From: Calliopum simillimum
Lineage: Eukaryota > Arthropoda > Insecta > Diptera > Lauxaniidae
Direction: 5' to 3'
NCBI GenBank assembly: GCA_951812925.1
Contig: OX638371.1
Span: forward strand, 310,001-374,000
DNA length: 64,000 nucleotides
Shown here: positions 1 through 10,619 of the stretch, in pieces
Position numbering within the stretch: the stretch's first letter is position 1
Layout of the letters: every line of letters begins with the position of its first letter
Position numbers and translations under genes: made by a program
Notes under the pieces: generated by a model
What the model was told of the DNA's origin: nothing
Database searches by the model: none
The model's input: only the letters and a program-made list of their open reading frames with translations

Positions 1-379
1 ATAAATATTTCCGTTTTGGTTTGTTGTTTTTTTCAAATGTACTGTTTTTCGACCTTTTTCAAAAATTAGTCATTGAACCAACGACGTATATTTTCATCAA
101 GATACACAGTTCGTTTCTGTGGTCTGTGGAATTTGTTAATATTGATAATATGTTGCTGAAAGCGGACAAACGAAATGTCTAAATACGTTTGTTTTTCGAA
201 TTCTGCGTCTGTTTAATATAAAATTTTCAGTAAATCAAACGCAGCGTTGGCATAGCAACATTTTATTCCTCTTTGAACAGCTTTATTTGTGTCTAACCAA
301 ATTGTACAGACCGGCGAGTAAGTCAAACGAATAAAATTTGAATATCTTATTCATATACGTCGATGATTGAACCTGAGTG
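1..379. other. No gene recognised
   Basis: AT-rich DNA without a supported gene. The minus strand carries an open stretch of about 43 codons (roughly 80-211) ending in TAA, but it has no recognisable family and is within chance expectation. Confidence 0.4.
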
Positions 380-560
380 GAAAACTTTTTATGTCCTTCC
401 GTTTGTAACGCAGAGAAGGAGGCGTGGCAGATATAGAAAAGTATATATATTCTTGATCAGTGTCACCTCCTGAGTCGATATAGCCATGTCCATCTGTCTG
501 GCTGGCTGGTTGGGTGGGTGGCTGGTTGGGTGGGTGGCTGGCTGTGTGTGAAAATAGATT
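380..560. repeat. Dispersed fly repeat with TGGC/TGGG-rich tail
   Basis: Contains the phrases GCAGAGAAGGAGGCGTGGC, AAAGTATATATATTC and ATAGCCATGTCCATCTGTC, followed by a TGGC/TGGT/TGGG-rich simple repeat (about 497-545). The same phrases recur at about 39095-39240 and 63915-64000, so this is a dispersed repeat. Similar text is familiar from Drosophila and other flies, but I cannot name the parent element. Two overlapping minus-strand reading frames of 106 and 81 codons arise only from this repeat and are not genes. Confidence 0.6.
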
Positions 561-705
561 TTTTTGGGCATACTGAGCAAGATAATTAATGAAATTTGGT
601 ACTCGCGGAATTGAAAATGAGCAAAATCGGTCAACGGACACGCCTACCGCCCATATAAAAAATATATTCAAAATGAAACTTTAGGAGTATTTTTAACAAG
701 GGCGT

Positions 706-830
706 GGCACCTCTAATATAAGCAAAAGCTTTAAAACGCTATACTGGCATCTCCCATATAAGCAAAATTTTCAAAATACTGCAGTATTTATTGTTTGACC
801 ATGCTAAAGATTACACCCTTACTAGTTTTT
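706..830. repeat. Dispersed repeat, inverted copy at 10620-10720
   Basis: The stretch with GGGCGTGGCACCTC and ACACCCTTACTAGTTTTT is matched in reverse complement near 10620-10720, where AAACTAGTAAGGGTGT leads to GAGGTGCCACGCCC. The shared order of the two phrases makes this a real repeat pair. The family is unknown. Confidence 0.55.
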
Positions 831-896
831 ATTCAGTGCGTACTCGCGAGTAATTTGACAACCTTTTTTGGAGTTCACGACAGTTCAATTAAAATT

Positions 897-1497
897 TTAA
901 AATAGTACTATGCGCACTACTATGTTCAATTTTGAATGATTTTCAAGGTGCGATATCTCATGAACGGTAAGTCGGACAGAAAAACAGTTCGTAGAGACCC
1001 TTATAGGGAATTGAACGTTCTACAAAATGCATGAAAAATTTTTTTTCCATTACAAACCGTTTTGAAGTTTTTTTGAAATAACTGCTTTTTTCTAAATTTT
1101 AGGTTTGTTGAAGAAATATCTTCTAAACTATAGGTCATATGAAAAAAACTTGTAGTGCAGGTAATTCCCTATAAATAGATATTTTTACTTTAAACGTGTG
1201 ACTCACCGTTCATGAGTTATCGCAATTTCAAGTTAAACAAATCACAGTGCCTACTCATAAGCGGCATTCACAATTTTCTAATTTTTTTAAAATTTGGAAT
1301 TAGGAGATAGAGTTATAAGTCGTACGAAAACAAGTCATTTTTATAGAAAATTTTATAAGCTACAATATTGCACCACAATATTTTTTTCTAAATGTAACCG
1401 TTAAAGAGATATTCGAAATCTATAAAATAACTCATTTGCAAAAATCCCGGAAAACTTCCCAGGTAACATAATTTTACTCTTCCATATGATTGTACTA
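897..1497 (+). repeat. Foldback family A, right half
   Basis: Matches the right arm of the palindromic element seen at 16090-17298 and 19656-22975. Shared phrases are ATGAACGGTAAGTCGGACAG, CCTTATAGGGAATTGAACG, CACCGTTCATGAGTTAT and the terminal region CCAGGTAACATAATTTTAC. Only one arm and part of the centre remain here. No coding capacity. Confidence 0.65.
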
Positions 1498-2215
1498 GAT
1501 ATTTCTGCAAAAAAAAAAAATGAATTTGTGTTCACACGCTATGGGCCATAGAAACTTCAAAAGTCCGTCTATTTTAATTTCTGTTCTTTGTCTGAAAAGG
1601 AATTTTTATGCACTTTTGGCAAAAAATAAAAAAAAAAATATTAAATACCAAAAATTCGGATTTTGATTTGAAAGATCATGTAACATTTGCGAAAAAAAGT
1701 GATGATATCATGATATCGGTCGTAGCTCAGTCATTTTTCACCAGATTTTTAAATAGTTGTTTTTCTATAGAGCTACAACTCTTATCTTTCCATCAAAATT
1801 AAATACATGAAAATTCAACAAAAAATGGCTGAGCTGCGATTTTTTGTCGACTCTAGGTATAAAATGACCTTTCAACAGGCCCAAAAAAAATAAAAAATTC
1901 TTGGGTGATGAAGAAAAACCGCGTACGCTGCAAATTATTTGAGTGCCAAACACGGTGTGCTATGTAAGAATCCAGAACTTTTAAATTTTCTCGAATTTTT
2001 ATCACAATGTAAAAAAATTCACCAAAAACATAACCTTTTCTTAAATTAAAATGTATTGCACAAATTGAATTTTCTAACTGATTGCAGTCGTTGACGCCAT
2101 TTTACTTGTAATATGAAATACATACATATATACTCTACAATTTAAAAAGTAGGTATATATCGTCGTGTCAATTGTAAGCTATCCCATATTTTTTTGTAAT
2201 TTTTTTTCCATTATT
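1498..2215. other. AT-rich spacer, no gene seen
   Basis: Poly-A tracts and AT-rich sequence. Short open frames on both strands are low-complexity and have no recognisable domain. Confidence 0.4.
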
Positions 2216-3180
2216 CACGGTGCTCTTGAAAAGTCGATGGGTGTGATGAAAATGTCGACAAAATCTGTGAATGGGGTTTCATTTGTACTAGTTTAGTGGC
2301 CTAAAAAATGCAAGCCCCGAAATCGTAGCTGCTCATCTCCGCGAAATATCGCAAAAATACATATCCCATACAAAATAAAAAAAAAAAAAAATGAAAAAAA
2401 GAAACTCAACAAACAAATATAAAAGTATTTATTTTAAATGTATTTTGCAATGCTGAATCCGAATCCGTCCTTGAAATTGCTGTATCTCATATGGTTTTTG
2501 AGATATCCTAGCTTAAGCAAGCAAAAAAAACCGTTTTTGCTTTATTTTGAAGCTATATAACTAGAATATAGAGCATTCATACGTAGAATTTGATACAAAA
2601 TCCGAAAGATCTAATCTTTGTCTTTAAAACTTAATTTAAATTATGGCGATGTCTTTTTTTTCTTGGAGATATCCTCATTTAAAAAGGTAAAAAAATTGCA
2701 AAAAAATGTTCTCATTATTTCAGTCTACGATATTTCGGAGAAAAATAAAGCTATTGACATGACTTAAATTAGGTTTCAAAGAAAAAGATTATAACTTTCA
2801 GAGATTATATCGGATTCTACGTATGAATGTTCTATATTATAGTTATATAGCTTCAAAATATAGCAAAAACGGTATTTTTTCCTTATTTAGGCTAAGATAT
2901 CTCAAAAACCGTTTGAGATACAGCAATTCTAATGTCGGATTCGGATTCAACTTTGCAAAATACATTAAATATATTTATTTTTATATATGTTTGTTCTGTT
3001 TTTTTCCTCATTTTTTTTTATTTGATGTGGGATATGTATTTTTGCGATATTTCACCGAGATGAGCAGCTACGATTTCCGAGTTTGCATTTTTTAGACCAC
3101 TAAACTAGTCCAAATGAAACCCCATTCACAGATTTTGTCGACATTTTCATCACACCTATCGACTGTTCAAGAACACCGTG
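2216..3180. repeat. 965-bp foldback element (family B)
   Basis: A near-perfect palindrome. The left end CACGGTGCTCTTGAAAAG matches the reverse complement of the right end near 3160-3180. Inner phrases such as GCAGCTACGATTTC and TATATAGCTTCAAAAT mirror each other around a centre near 2700. The 90-codon frame at 2823-3095 lies inside the right arm and is not a gene. The inner arms carry the GAGATATC plus GGATTCGGATTC core shared with other foldbacks in the window. Confidence 0.8.
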
Positions 3181-4366
3181 TATTACTGAAGTTTAGAAAA
3201 ATGTTTTTCTTTTATTTTGTAGATCGTAATTCTGTTCATTCAATAGATGATACAAATTTCTGCAAACTTTAATAGAAATGGAGTTCTGAGCTGTTTTATA
3301 GTTCTCCAAAAAATTAAAAAAAGGTAGGATAGTTAATAATTGACGCCACGATATGTATAGCTTTTAATATCAGAAGAAAAAAATATTTAAGAAAGCAACA
3401 TTTTTCTAGCTGACTTACCAGCTTTATGAAATTTTCGATGTGCAGTGTTTTTATCAAGTATAGGTATTCTAAATACATAATTCCATTTGACAGACAATTG
3501 TCGAAACAATAATATATGTTTGAACTCACGTTTGTCCCATGATATATTAACGCGTAAATATTACCTACAATACGTACATTTTAGAGCGGTATTTCCTCTT
3601 TATAGGTGAAGGTTTGGCATTTCGAAGCTTAAGTAGAAATAAAAAAATGCATAACGAAATGGCATATTTTGATAATTTTAGTATTGAAGATTTTTACAGT
3701 TTTATTCTATTAATACATACGTTATACCACGTGACCCGCAGTTTTTAAAAGCCTCTTTAAAATGGATAAGCCTGCTTTTTGGCAAATTGCTGTTTATATT
3801 TATATACATATGTGCATATGTACATACGTATATTTTATATATAAAAGTAAAGTTATTGGAAATAGTTTGTGGGTTTGAAATACATACGCAAATTTTGTCT
3901 TTTTAGCTTTTAATGTTTAAATTGCTCTTCATCGCATTTCTGAAAAGTACAGTAAGACAAAATTAATTGTTAACCACCTTTGCTGTATTTGTCTTTTTTT
4001 CATTAACCATTTTTAGTAAAGGTATTATTTTTACACCTTCTGGTAATTTGTTTCAGTTTTTCTACTATTTTTGTGTCAACTTCATATAGTATTTTGTTAT
4101 TTTAAAAGAGTATAATTGTTTAAGTTTTATTTACCCACTGTTTTTAAATTCTTTCTGTGACGTCATATTGTGTATGGATTGCAATTTTTTAAACTTACCG
4201 TTGAGGCTAAAATGTCATGCGGACAACATCCAAGCAAAAAACTCTTACACACTCTGGTATCCGAAAATTTTAAATTTCGTCCATCTGATCCTGTAATGAT
4301 AGTAGTAAAAATTTGCATGTTAAACCAATTCAGCAAAATGAGTTGTCATAAGTGGAAAAGATATTT
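3181..4366. other. AT-rich spacer, no gene seen
   Basis: AT-rich sequence with a TATACATATGTGCATATG-type microsatellite near 3795-3840. No supported coding region. It may belong to the first intron of the minus-strand Luc7-like gene. Confidence 0.4.
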
Positions 4367-4488
4367 AGGGTATTCCTTAAAACGTGTAAAAACCTCGCGA
4401 ACTCGTAAAACTGTTAAAATATTGATTTCGATAACTATTACGAGTTTACAAGGTTTTCGAGGCTTTTACACGTTTTAAGGAATACCCT
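4367..4488. repeat. 122-bp hairpin (MITE-like)
   Basis: Inverted repeat with ends AGGGTATTCCTTAAAACGTG and its complement (GTTTTAAGGAATACCCT). The inner arms AAACCTCGCGAACTCG and GTTTTCGAGGC also pair. Such compact palindromes are typical of short non-autonomous DNA transposons. No target-site duplication was resolved. The 102-codon frame spanning it is a by-product of the palindrome. Confidence 0.75.
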
Positions 4489-4841
4489 CATTTAATTTTT
4501 TTTTTTTTTTTGGTTAAACGGAACATAATTTACATTATTTTACTCCACTCTGGTCCATACAAATCGAGCCCTAACCGCAAAAAGGCTTAACTGACAAAAA
4601 ACTAATTTTACGATTTTTGTAAATAGATATGCATTCAGTGTAGATCAGACCCGCCTTTGCTTGCCAACGAAACGGGCCATTATATGGAAATTACTTGGTT
4701 TTACGGGCCAAAGCAATACCAAATTGTTGAAAATAAAATTGAAGCTGAATATGAAAAATAAAATACATTTAAATCTCGACACGAGTTTGATAAGAATACA
4801 GCAGTTTATTTTAAGATTGATATCGGATCACGTTTTTAAAG

Positions 4842-5279
4842 TTAATTAAGAGCATAAAGGCTATTATTGTGATCACTTTTTTTAAAAAATTAAAACAATG
4901 ATTGTTGTTTTTAATTTTTTGTTTTTTTATTAATTTTTTAAAAATTTATTTATATTTAAAAATTAAAATTGCGTTACACTTGCACTTTGATCCCTGTTTA
5001 ACATATGTTTGTACATGTTATATACCAATTTTGTTTAAGTAATGTTTTTTCTAAAAATTTGCAAATTGTGTTATTGTTTGGTATTTGTAATTTTACTTCT
5101 AGTTAGACGCCCTGATGAAGCGGACAAAAAATCCGCGAAACGTCGGCAATTTTTATTAATTTTTAAATATAAATAAATTTTAAAAAGTTAATAAAAAAAC
5201 AAAAAATTTAAAACAACAATCATTGTTTTAATTCTTAAAAAAAAGTGATCACAATAATAGCCTTTATACTCTTAATTAA
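4842..5279. mobile_element. Palindromic repeat around a hammerhead-like motif
   Basis: The outer arms TTAATTAAGAGCATAAAGG and ATAAAGGCTATTATTGTG (left) mirror the right end at 5246-5279. The left arm runs to about 4970 and the right arm starts near 5150. Between them, at 5108-5147, is a compact GC-richer hairpin, CTGATGA-GCGGA-loop-TCCGC-GAAAC. A reverse-transcriptase relic with a YVDD motif begins 400 bp downstream at 5681. Together these suggest the terminal repeat of a degraded Penelope-like element. Confidence 0.55.
5108..5147 (+). ncRNA. Hammerhead-ribozyme-like core
   Basis: The sequence reads GACG-CC-CTGATGA-A-GCGGA-loop-TCCGC-GAAA-CGTC. This gives the invariant CUGAUGA box, a five-pair helix II and GAAA, closed by GACG/CGTC. 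Penelope-like retroelements are known to carry hammerhead motifs in their terminal repeats. I do not see a clear helix I partner or cleavage triplet, so this may be a relic or may need a second copy to fold. Confidence 0.45.
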
Positions 5280-5680
5280 AGTTTATTATTGAGATATTAC
5301 GAGTCAATGAAGCGACAAACAATAGAGTGATGACTGATCTGCACATTGTGTTTTTTGGGACATACATAGCTAAGTACAAGTAGGCTTCATTACTTTTCTA
5401 ACTATTCTGATAACCATGTTCTGTCACAACCAACCGAATGCAGAATAATTGAAAATGTTACCAGAGGAGTAGCTAGCAGTGTCTAGCTTCATAAACTTTC
5501 CAAGTGAATCAAATGAAATTATTGTTGTGAAATGTACAGTTAGCCTCTAGCTTTCTCTTAAATCAAAGCAATTGAGATTTTTCGGACAAAATGCTTGCAA
5601 TTATTTAATTTTAACTTAATATTTGCATCCTTCGCTCAGCAAAACCAAAATCAGCAACAACAAAAATGACAACATTTTGA

Positions 5681-5823
5681 AAAAGCTACGTGGATGATAC
5701 TTTCGCCGCCGTCATAAAAATCAAAAGATTTGAATCGAATGTTGAACAACAGATACCATAAAATTTACTTTCGAGCACGAAAATAAAATTGATAATTTTC
5801 TATCATTTTTAGATTTAAAAATC
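5681..5823 (+). pseudogene. Penelope-like reverse transcriptase fragment
   Basis: Translation in frame from 5681 gives KSYVDDTFAAVIKIK, containing the catalytic YVDD box. After a frame change near 5749, a second frame gives IKFTFEHENKIDNF and then LSFLDLKI. This order (YVDD, then an 'F-T-x-E-x-E' strand, then 'F-L-D') matches Penelope-like reverse transcriptases. Only about 48 residues survive, with at least one frameshift, so it is a dead fragment. A member of another reverse-transcriptase family is possible but less likely given the FLD block. Confidence 0.65.
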
Positions 5824-6276
5824 TTTTTTTCCTGTTGGAAAGGAAGAAGCGGATTTTGTTTTTATAATGGAGATGCGCTTTAAAAGCGGACATGCCTATA
5901 CAAAATGGAATAATCAGCACGAAAGATGCGTACAAGATGCTCTGACAGCGCTGTTTCTGTTTGTCCTGCTGAGTAGTAGCCCTAAAAACAGTTGGAAAGG
6001 TGTTAAAGTAAACTTGTTCTCAGAAACCTATACTTCAAGGCCATATTTTTATTTAATTTTCATTATGTTGATGTTGAGTGCCATAAGGACATTTTTACTT
6101 TTCGCGGATTTCATTCGCCTATAAACGACATATTAATAATCATCGGGGATGGAAATGAGCTCCTGGTCCTTCAGTCTAAGGGAATCGCATCATTGCATAT
6201 GCATTATCCACCCTACATACTTTGCAGTTTTACATTTGTATTTGCACATTTACTAATTTAATTTTGTTAAAAAAAG
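5824..6276. other. Downstream of the reverse-transcriptase relic, no gene assigned
   Basis: An 85-codon frame begins with ATG at 5867 and may be a shifted continuation of the Penelope-like relic. It shows no motif I recognise. Confidence 0.3.
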
Positions 6277-7107
6277 GGTAATACTTGGGCAAAGTGGCTC
6301 CAGCCATATTTCCGTCCCAAAAAAAGATGGTATCGAATTAGCGGTTTTTTTTATAATGTCACATCACTCTTACAAGGGGCAGAAGGTTTTTGAATCAAAA
6401 AATTGCGTGATTTCGGAGATATAGCCATCGGAAGATCCGGATATATCTTCTATGTAAACCGCTATAAGTTGGGAACCCCTAGATGAATTTTAATAATATT
6501 GGTGTCATATGAAAGGTATTTAACCGTGCTATATAATTGTTTCACAAAGTTTTTAATTCTGAGTAATATTTTTCGAGATATGACAATTTTTCAAAAATAC
6601 TCTTAACTTACCCTTACTGATCCGCGGCCGAAGGCCGCCGCGAAGCCGGTGTTGGATGTCTGACGGGTTTAAATCCTGAGCTGCGGCCGCAGGCCGCCCA
6701 CTTACCCCTACTTTTATGTAAAATACCATGTTTTTTTGGGACTGAAATATGACTGGAGCCACTTTGCCCAAGTATTACCAAGAGTATTTTTGAAAAATTG
6801 TCATATCTCGAAAAATATTACTCAGAATTAAAAACTTTGTGGTACAATTATATAGCACGGTTAAATACCTTTCATATGACACCAATATTATTAAAATCCA
6901 TCTAGGGGTTCCCAACTTATACCGATTATTATAAAAGATATATCCCGATCTTCCGATGGCTATATCTCCGAAATCACGCAATTTTTTGATTCAAAAACCT
7001 TCTGCCCCTTGTAAGAGTGATGTGACATTATAAAAAAAACCACTAATTCGATACCATCTTTTTTTGGGACGGAAATATGGCTGGAGCCACTTTGCCCAAG
7101 TATTACC
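6277..7107. mobile_element. 831-bp foldback element (family C) with GC-rich core
   Basis: Ends GGTAATACTTGGGCAAAG are inverted at both borders, and the arms match for more than 300 bp. An extra internal copy of the end lies at about 6760-6779. The centre (about 6618-6700) is unusually GC-rich with nested palindromes (GCGGCCGAAGGCCGCCGC and GCGGCCGCAGGCCGCC). Minus-strand frames in the arms are artefacts. Confidence 0.75.
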
Positions 7108-7157
7108 AAAAAAAGTATTTAAGTTGATTATAAATCATCGATTCCATCCTTCCTTAC

Positions 7158-7218
7158 CATTTCTCGTTGTTCCCATGAGTTGGTCTAGCATCGCTCTCAT
7201 TTGATCAGTTGCAGTCAT
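7158..7218 (-). CDS. Luc7: Luc7-like splicing factor, first coding exon
   Basis: Reading the minus strand from the ATG at 7218 gives MTATDQMRAMLDQLMGTTRN, then a split Gly codon at a strong GTAAGG donor (7157 downwards). The block QMRAMLDQLMGT is the highly conserved N-terminus of Luc7/LUC7L proteins, U1 snRNP-associated factors that help choose 5' splice sites in the nucleus. The exon is 61 nt and ends in phase 1. No continuation was found in the 7.1 kb to the left, so the next exon (with the first CCCH zinc finger) should lie outside the window, across a long repeat-filled intron. A truncated pseudogene cannot be excluded, but the intact donor and clean reading argue for a live gene. Confidence 0.75.
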
Positions 7219-7436
7219 TTTGTCTCCCGATTATAGAAAAGGTTGTCACAAATGCCTTAATAGCTTAAAATACACAAATAAAACCGTTTCGAAACGATCT
7301 AATTGTGCTTAAATTAATAACAACGTTTTGGATTTCCACTCGAAAAAAAAACACTACAATAACTTATTTTTTCCAATCTTCTGCAAATTCTTCTGAATGT
7401 CAAAAGGAAAAACAGTGAAGAAATATGGCGACTGAC
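7219..7436 (-). promoter_or_regulatory. Probable 5' UTR and start region of Luc7
   Basis: Upstream of the Luc7 ATG the minus strand reads TCTGTCAGTCGCC at 7428-7440, where TCAGTC matches the insect initiator consensus. That would give a 5' UTR of about 215 nt. No TATA box was seen at the expected distance. This is inference from sequence only. Confidence 0.35.
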
Positions 7437-7726
7437 AGAAGTGCTGGTAGTCAACTGTTCTATTACAATAAAAATGACAAACATGGTGCAATTAAGAGTG
7501 TTCGTTTACAAAAAATGTAGTAATGAGCAAAATGGATTCTTCGGCTGACCGCGAAAGCCGAAACACGGGTAGTTAATAAGTTAATTAATTAATAAGTGAT
7601 GAAAAAATGAAAGATAATCTTTTGAATATAATACTTACTAAAACGAAAAATATAATAGCCCAGGAAAATTAGACATTAAAATAGCTTCTGTGCGAAATAA
7701 TTCCAAGTGAATTTTTTTCACCGGAA
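7437..7726. other. Region upstream of Luc7; possible short divergent exon
   Basis: A plus-strand ATG at 7523 opens MSKMDSSADRESRNTG, ending at a weak GT (7569) or in frame at TAA. I found no downstream partner exon, so no gene is called. Confidence 0.25.
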
Positions 7727-7730
7727 ATAT

Positions 7731-8255
7731 TGTTACGAAATTTCCTATCTCCTGTGCAGATAATTTCAATCTCTAACAGTTTCCTGAGTTCGATCACTGG
7801 ATTGTGTAGGAATCGAAAACTTACACTCTATTTAGTTATAAAATGATTTATTTAAATTACAAACGTTTATTTTTATGGTATAATTGTCTATTTCACTGTT
7901 TATTTACATTCAAAATCTTATATTACAATTAGCACTTTATTTACTTTCACTGGCACTGTGTACAACCTTTTCGCTTTATTGCTTAAAATCAACTGTGTTG
8001 CAACTCTCATCAACAGCTCCTTGTATACCCGTATGAGCATTCTAGAATTACAATAACGAAACATCTGGCAACATCTCGTTGATTCCCTCGGCTAACAATT
8101 TCTTGACATCACTTGGCATCACTGTTTTTATTGACATGTCGAACTGTCAGGTACTTTCGTGAAGTTTCTTGCCATCACTGTTTTTATTGACATCTCGAAC
8201 TGTCAAGTATTTTCGTGAAGTTCATTTATTTGTTCAAAAGGATTTTTTCGTCACA
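7731..8255. mobile_element. Solo LTR
   Basis: The 525-bp segment begins TGTTACGAAATTTCC and ends TTTTTTCGTCACA, so it has TG...CA ends. It is flanked by ATAT on both sides (7727-7730 and 8256-8259), consistent with a 4-bp target duplication. There is no internal coding region, so it is best read as a solo LTR left by recombination. TGTTACGAA-type starts are common in insect gypsy-like elements. Inside it is a roughly 54-bp direct repeat (about 8118-8223). Confidence 0.7.
8118..8223. repeat. 54-bp tandem duplication inside the solo LTR
   Basis: The phrases CATCACTGTTTTTATTGACA and ACTTTCGTGAAGTT (or ATTTTCGTGAAGTT) occur twice in direct order with about 54-bp spacing. Only a few bases differ. 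Confidence 0.7.
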
Positions 8256-8464
8256 ATATCCTTATTTATGCATGATAAATAAAGTGTGAAAAGTCCATTG
8301 CAAAGTCGTATGCGCATAAAAAGTTATTTAGGCTAAAATGCCGCTAAAATGATTTTTTTGCAAATATCTCGCTAATGCTAACTTTTACAGAAAAATTTTG
8401 GTTTCCAATTTTGTAGCACAGGAAATTTTCAACAAAAGGAATAAACAAAACGCACTAAGTTGGG

Positions 8465-8580
8465 TGTCACACGAAGGGCAATTCTACTTTGTTGGCAAAT
8501 GGAGGGAAATTAAAAGCACCACTTCCCTCCGCTTGCCTACAAATTTGACGAGTCTTAAGTGCCCGTGCCCTTCGTGTGAC
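8465..8580. repeat. Short hairpin repeat, outer pair left
   Basis: Palindrome with GTCACACGAAGGGCA at the left and TGCCCTTCGTGTGAC at the right, and inner arms of GGCAAATGGAGGGAA type. It mirrors the hairpin at 9474-9583. An imperfect single arm also occurs near 11023-11050. Confidence 0.75.
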
Positions 8581-9590
8581 TACTATTATGGCCGCACTCA
8601 GACGGAGGGCAAATCGGTTTTTTACTCTCTTTCAGATTTATTTTAGATTTAGAGTGTTTCTCGGTCATACGAAGGGCACGGGCAGATTTTCACGGTTGCA
8701 TTTTTTGGCCCTAAGGTAAAGTTTAGCCTGAAAAACCTTAAACACAAAGAATTTGTTCAAAAACTTTCCTAATATAAACTGTCGCTTAAGAAGTAGTAGG
8801 TATACAATTGGAAAATGTCAGAAAAATCGCTCAGTACCAACTTAAAATAACCCATTTCGTTTAATTTTGCATATTTTTTCTAATTGAAAAAGTGTAAGTA
8901 AAAAATTTTTTATGGTGGAAAAATCCAAGAACAATTTTCCAAACTAAAATTATTTAAGCAAAAGATGCATGAACAAATTGAAATTCGAGTTCCAGTTCAA
9001 ATTCAATCCTGCCTACCACTTAGAAAAAAACCATGCAAATGGTTAATTTTAATTTGGTTTGCGCGTATTGCAGTATTTTTTATTTTCAATTTTATTCCTG
9101 CTATTTCCCAACATCGAAGTGGATGGCTACGGTTATTTCGAATTAGTTCACTTAAAGCAATTGATTATTGAGTATTATTTCACTATATTTTTCCATGTCA
9201 TTTAAAAAAATTTTTTTTTTTTCTTCTTCAAAAAGTATTATTTTTACTACTTAAAGTAAGTACACTTTTTATTTGTTCCATCGCAACACTTATGCTCCGC
9301 GAAGTCTGACAGTGACGCACTTCACAAAAATGAATTATTCTGCTCGACGTGCAAAAGTTCATTCTCTCTCGCGCTCAAAACAATTTTTTTTTTAAATTTT
9401 CTATGGGAAACAACAACAAATCTAAGTGCCCTGCGGGCATCTGCCCTCCGTCTGAGTGCGACCTATAAGTGCGAACTCACACCACGGGCACGTCAAATTT
9501 CTAGGCAAGTGGAGGGAAGTGGTGCTTTCATTTCCCTCCATTTGCCTACAAATTTGACGTGCCTTACGTTCCCGTGCCCTTCGTGTGAGT
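8465..9590. repeat. Nested inverted repeat, about 1.1 kb
   Basis: The two short hairpins (8465-8580, 9474-9583) face each other. Just inside them, GCACTCAGACGGAGGGCA (about 8593-8611) is mirrored by TGCCCTCCGTCTGAGTGC (about 9442-9460). The centre is AT-rich, with no recognised gene. An 82-codon frame at 8398-8646 and a 68-codon frame at 8965-9171 fall inside it and show no domain. Confidence 0.7.
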
Positions 9591-10312
9591 TTCCACTAAC
9601 TGGTTCGAGGACTATCAGCAGGTGCAGTCAAAAAAATAAATAAACAAATCAGCTGTTTACTAAATGCAGAAGCTGTTAGAAACTGTCGTCTGTCAGGGTA
9701 AAATTTTCGTTTGCATTTTTACGTTTTAGTTGCGAATTTAAGCTGCTAAATAGAATGTGTAAACCTATTCTCATGATTGGCATTTGAAATCAAAAAGCAA
9801 GCGGCAATTATGCTTTTATCGTAGTTTTTTTTTCACTTGTTTTTTGCAAGTATAGGTTCTAAGGCACACTTTTTTGGCCAAAACCTAATTTTTACAAATG
9901 TAGCTGTTGAATTTTTGTTGATGCAATTTAACGAAGAATACTTCAAAATACACCAAAATATTTTTTGTTTTGGGAAAAAATAATTTGCCGTTCTTCTTAA
10001 ATATGTTTCGGTTTTTTGTGGAAAAATCTAAAACTCAAATGAGACCCCTTTATTAAAATTTTTTAAAATTTCAAACTACGTAAGCTTTTATTATTATTTT
10101 ATTATTAGAAAATACTGAAGACACTACTATTCCAATTTACTTAACACCACGACTCGACGTGCAATTATTTATGTTATAATTTAAATCATAATTTTTTTTT
10201 TATGTCAAAATTGATGTGATTTGATGTTATTTAAGGTTATTATACGAAAAATTATTACATTTGTAGTTAAGTTTTTGCATAGTGTACTACTGAGTACCAC
10301 TTTTTGCCTTCC
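9591..10312. other. Spacer, no gene seen
   Basis: AT-rich DNA. No coding signal or clear repeat boundary. Confidence 0.4.
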
Positions 10313-10495
10313 AAACGAGCTCTTAAAAAGTGCCATACGATATTTTCTTCAAAAGTTATTGCAGATTTAAGATGACGTCATGAAATCCAAAGCCGTGTCG
10401 TTTTACTCGTTTTATGGGGTTTTAAGATGTCATCTTAAATCGGCCATAACTTTAAAGGAAGTATTGTATGGCATCCTTTAAGAGTTCATTTTAAA
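10313..10495. repeat. Palindromic repeat, about 180 bp
   Basis: AGCTCTTAAAAAGTGCCATAC at the left pairs with TATGGCATCCTTTAAGAG at the right, and GATTTAAGATGACGTCAT pairs with ATGTCATCTTAAATC. MITE-like, with no duplication resolved. Confidence 0.65.
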
Positions 10496-10619
10496 GAACC
10501 AGAATAGAAATAAGTGATAAATTTGGTAAACAAATAATGAAAGTGATGGGTCAATTCTGGCCCATAAAATTTCTTCGGAAATGCTTGACAAGAACCTTGC
10601 TGGTATGTGTTATTAATTT

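Noticed and set aside
80..211. 43-codon minus-strand frame ending RRWFND
   Set aside because: Length is within chance expectation and no family is recognised.
351..671. 106-codon minus-strand frame with Pro/Gln/Ser-rich middle
   Set aside because: It translates the TGGC/TGGG simple repeat and a dispersed repeat; no domain.
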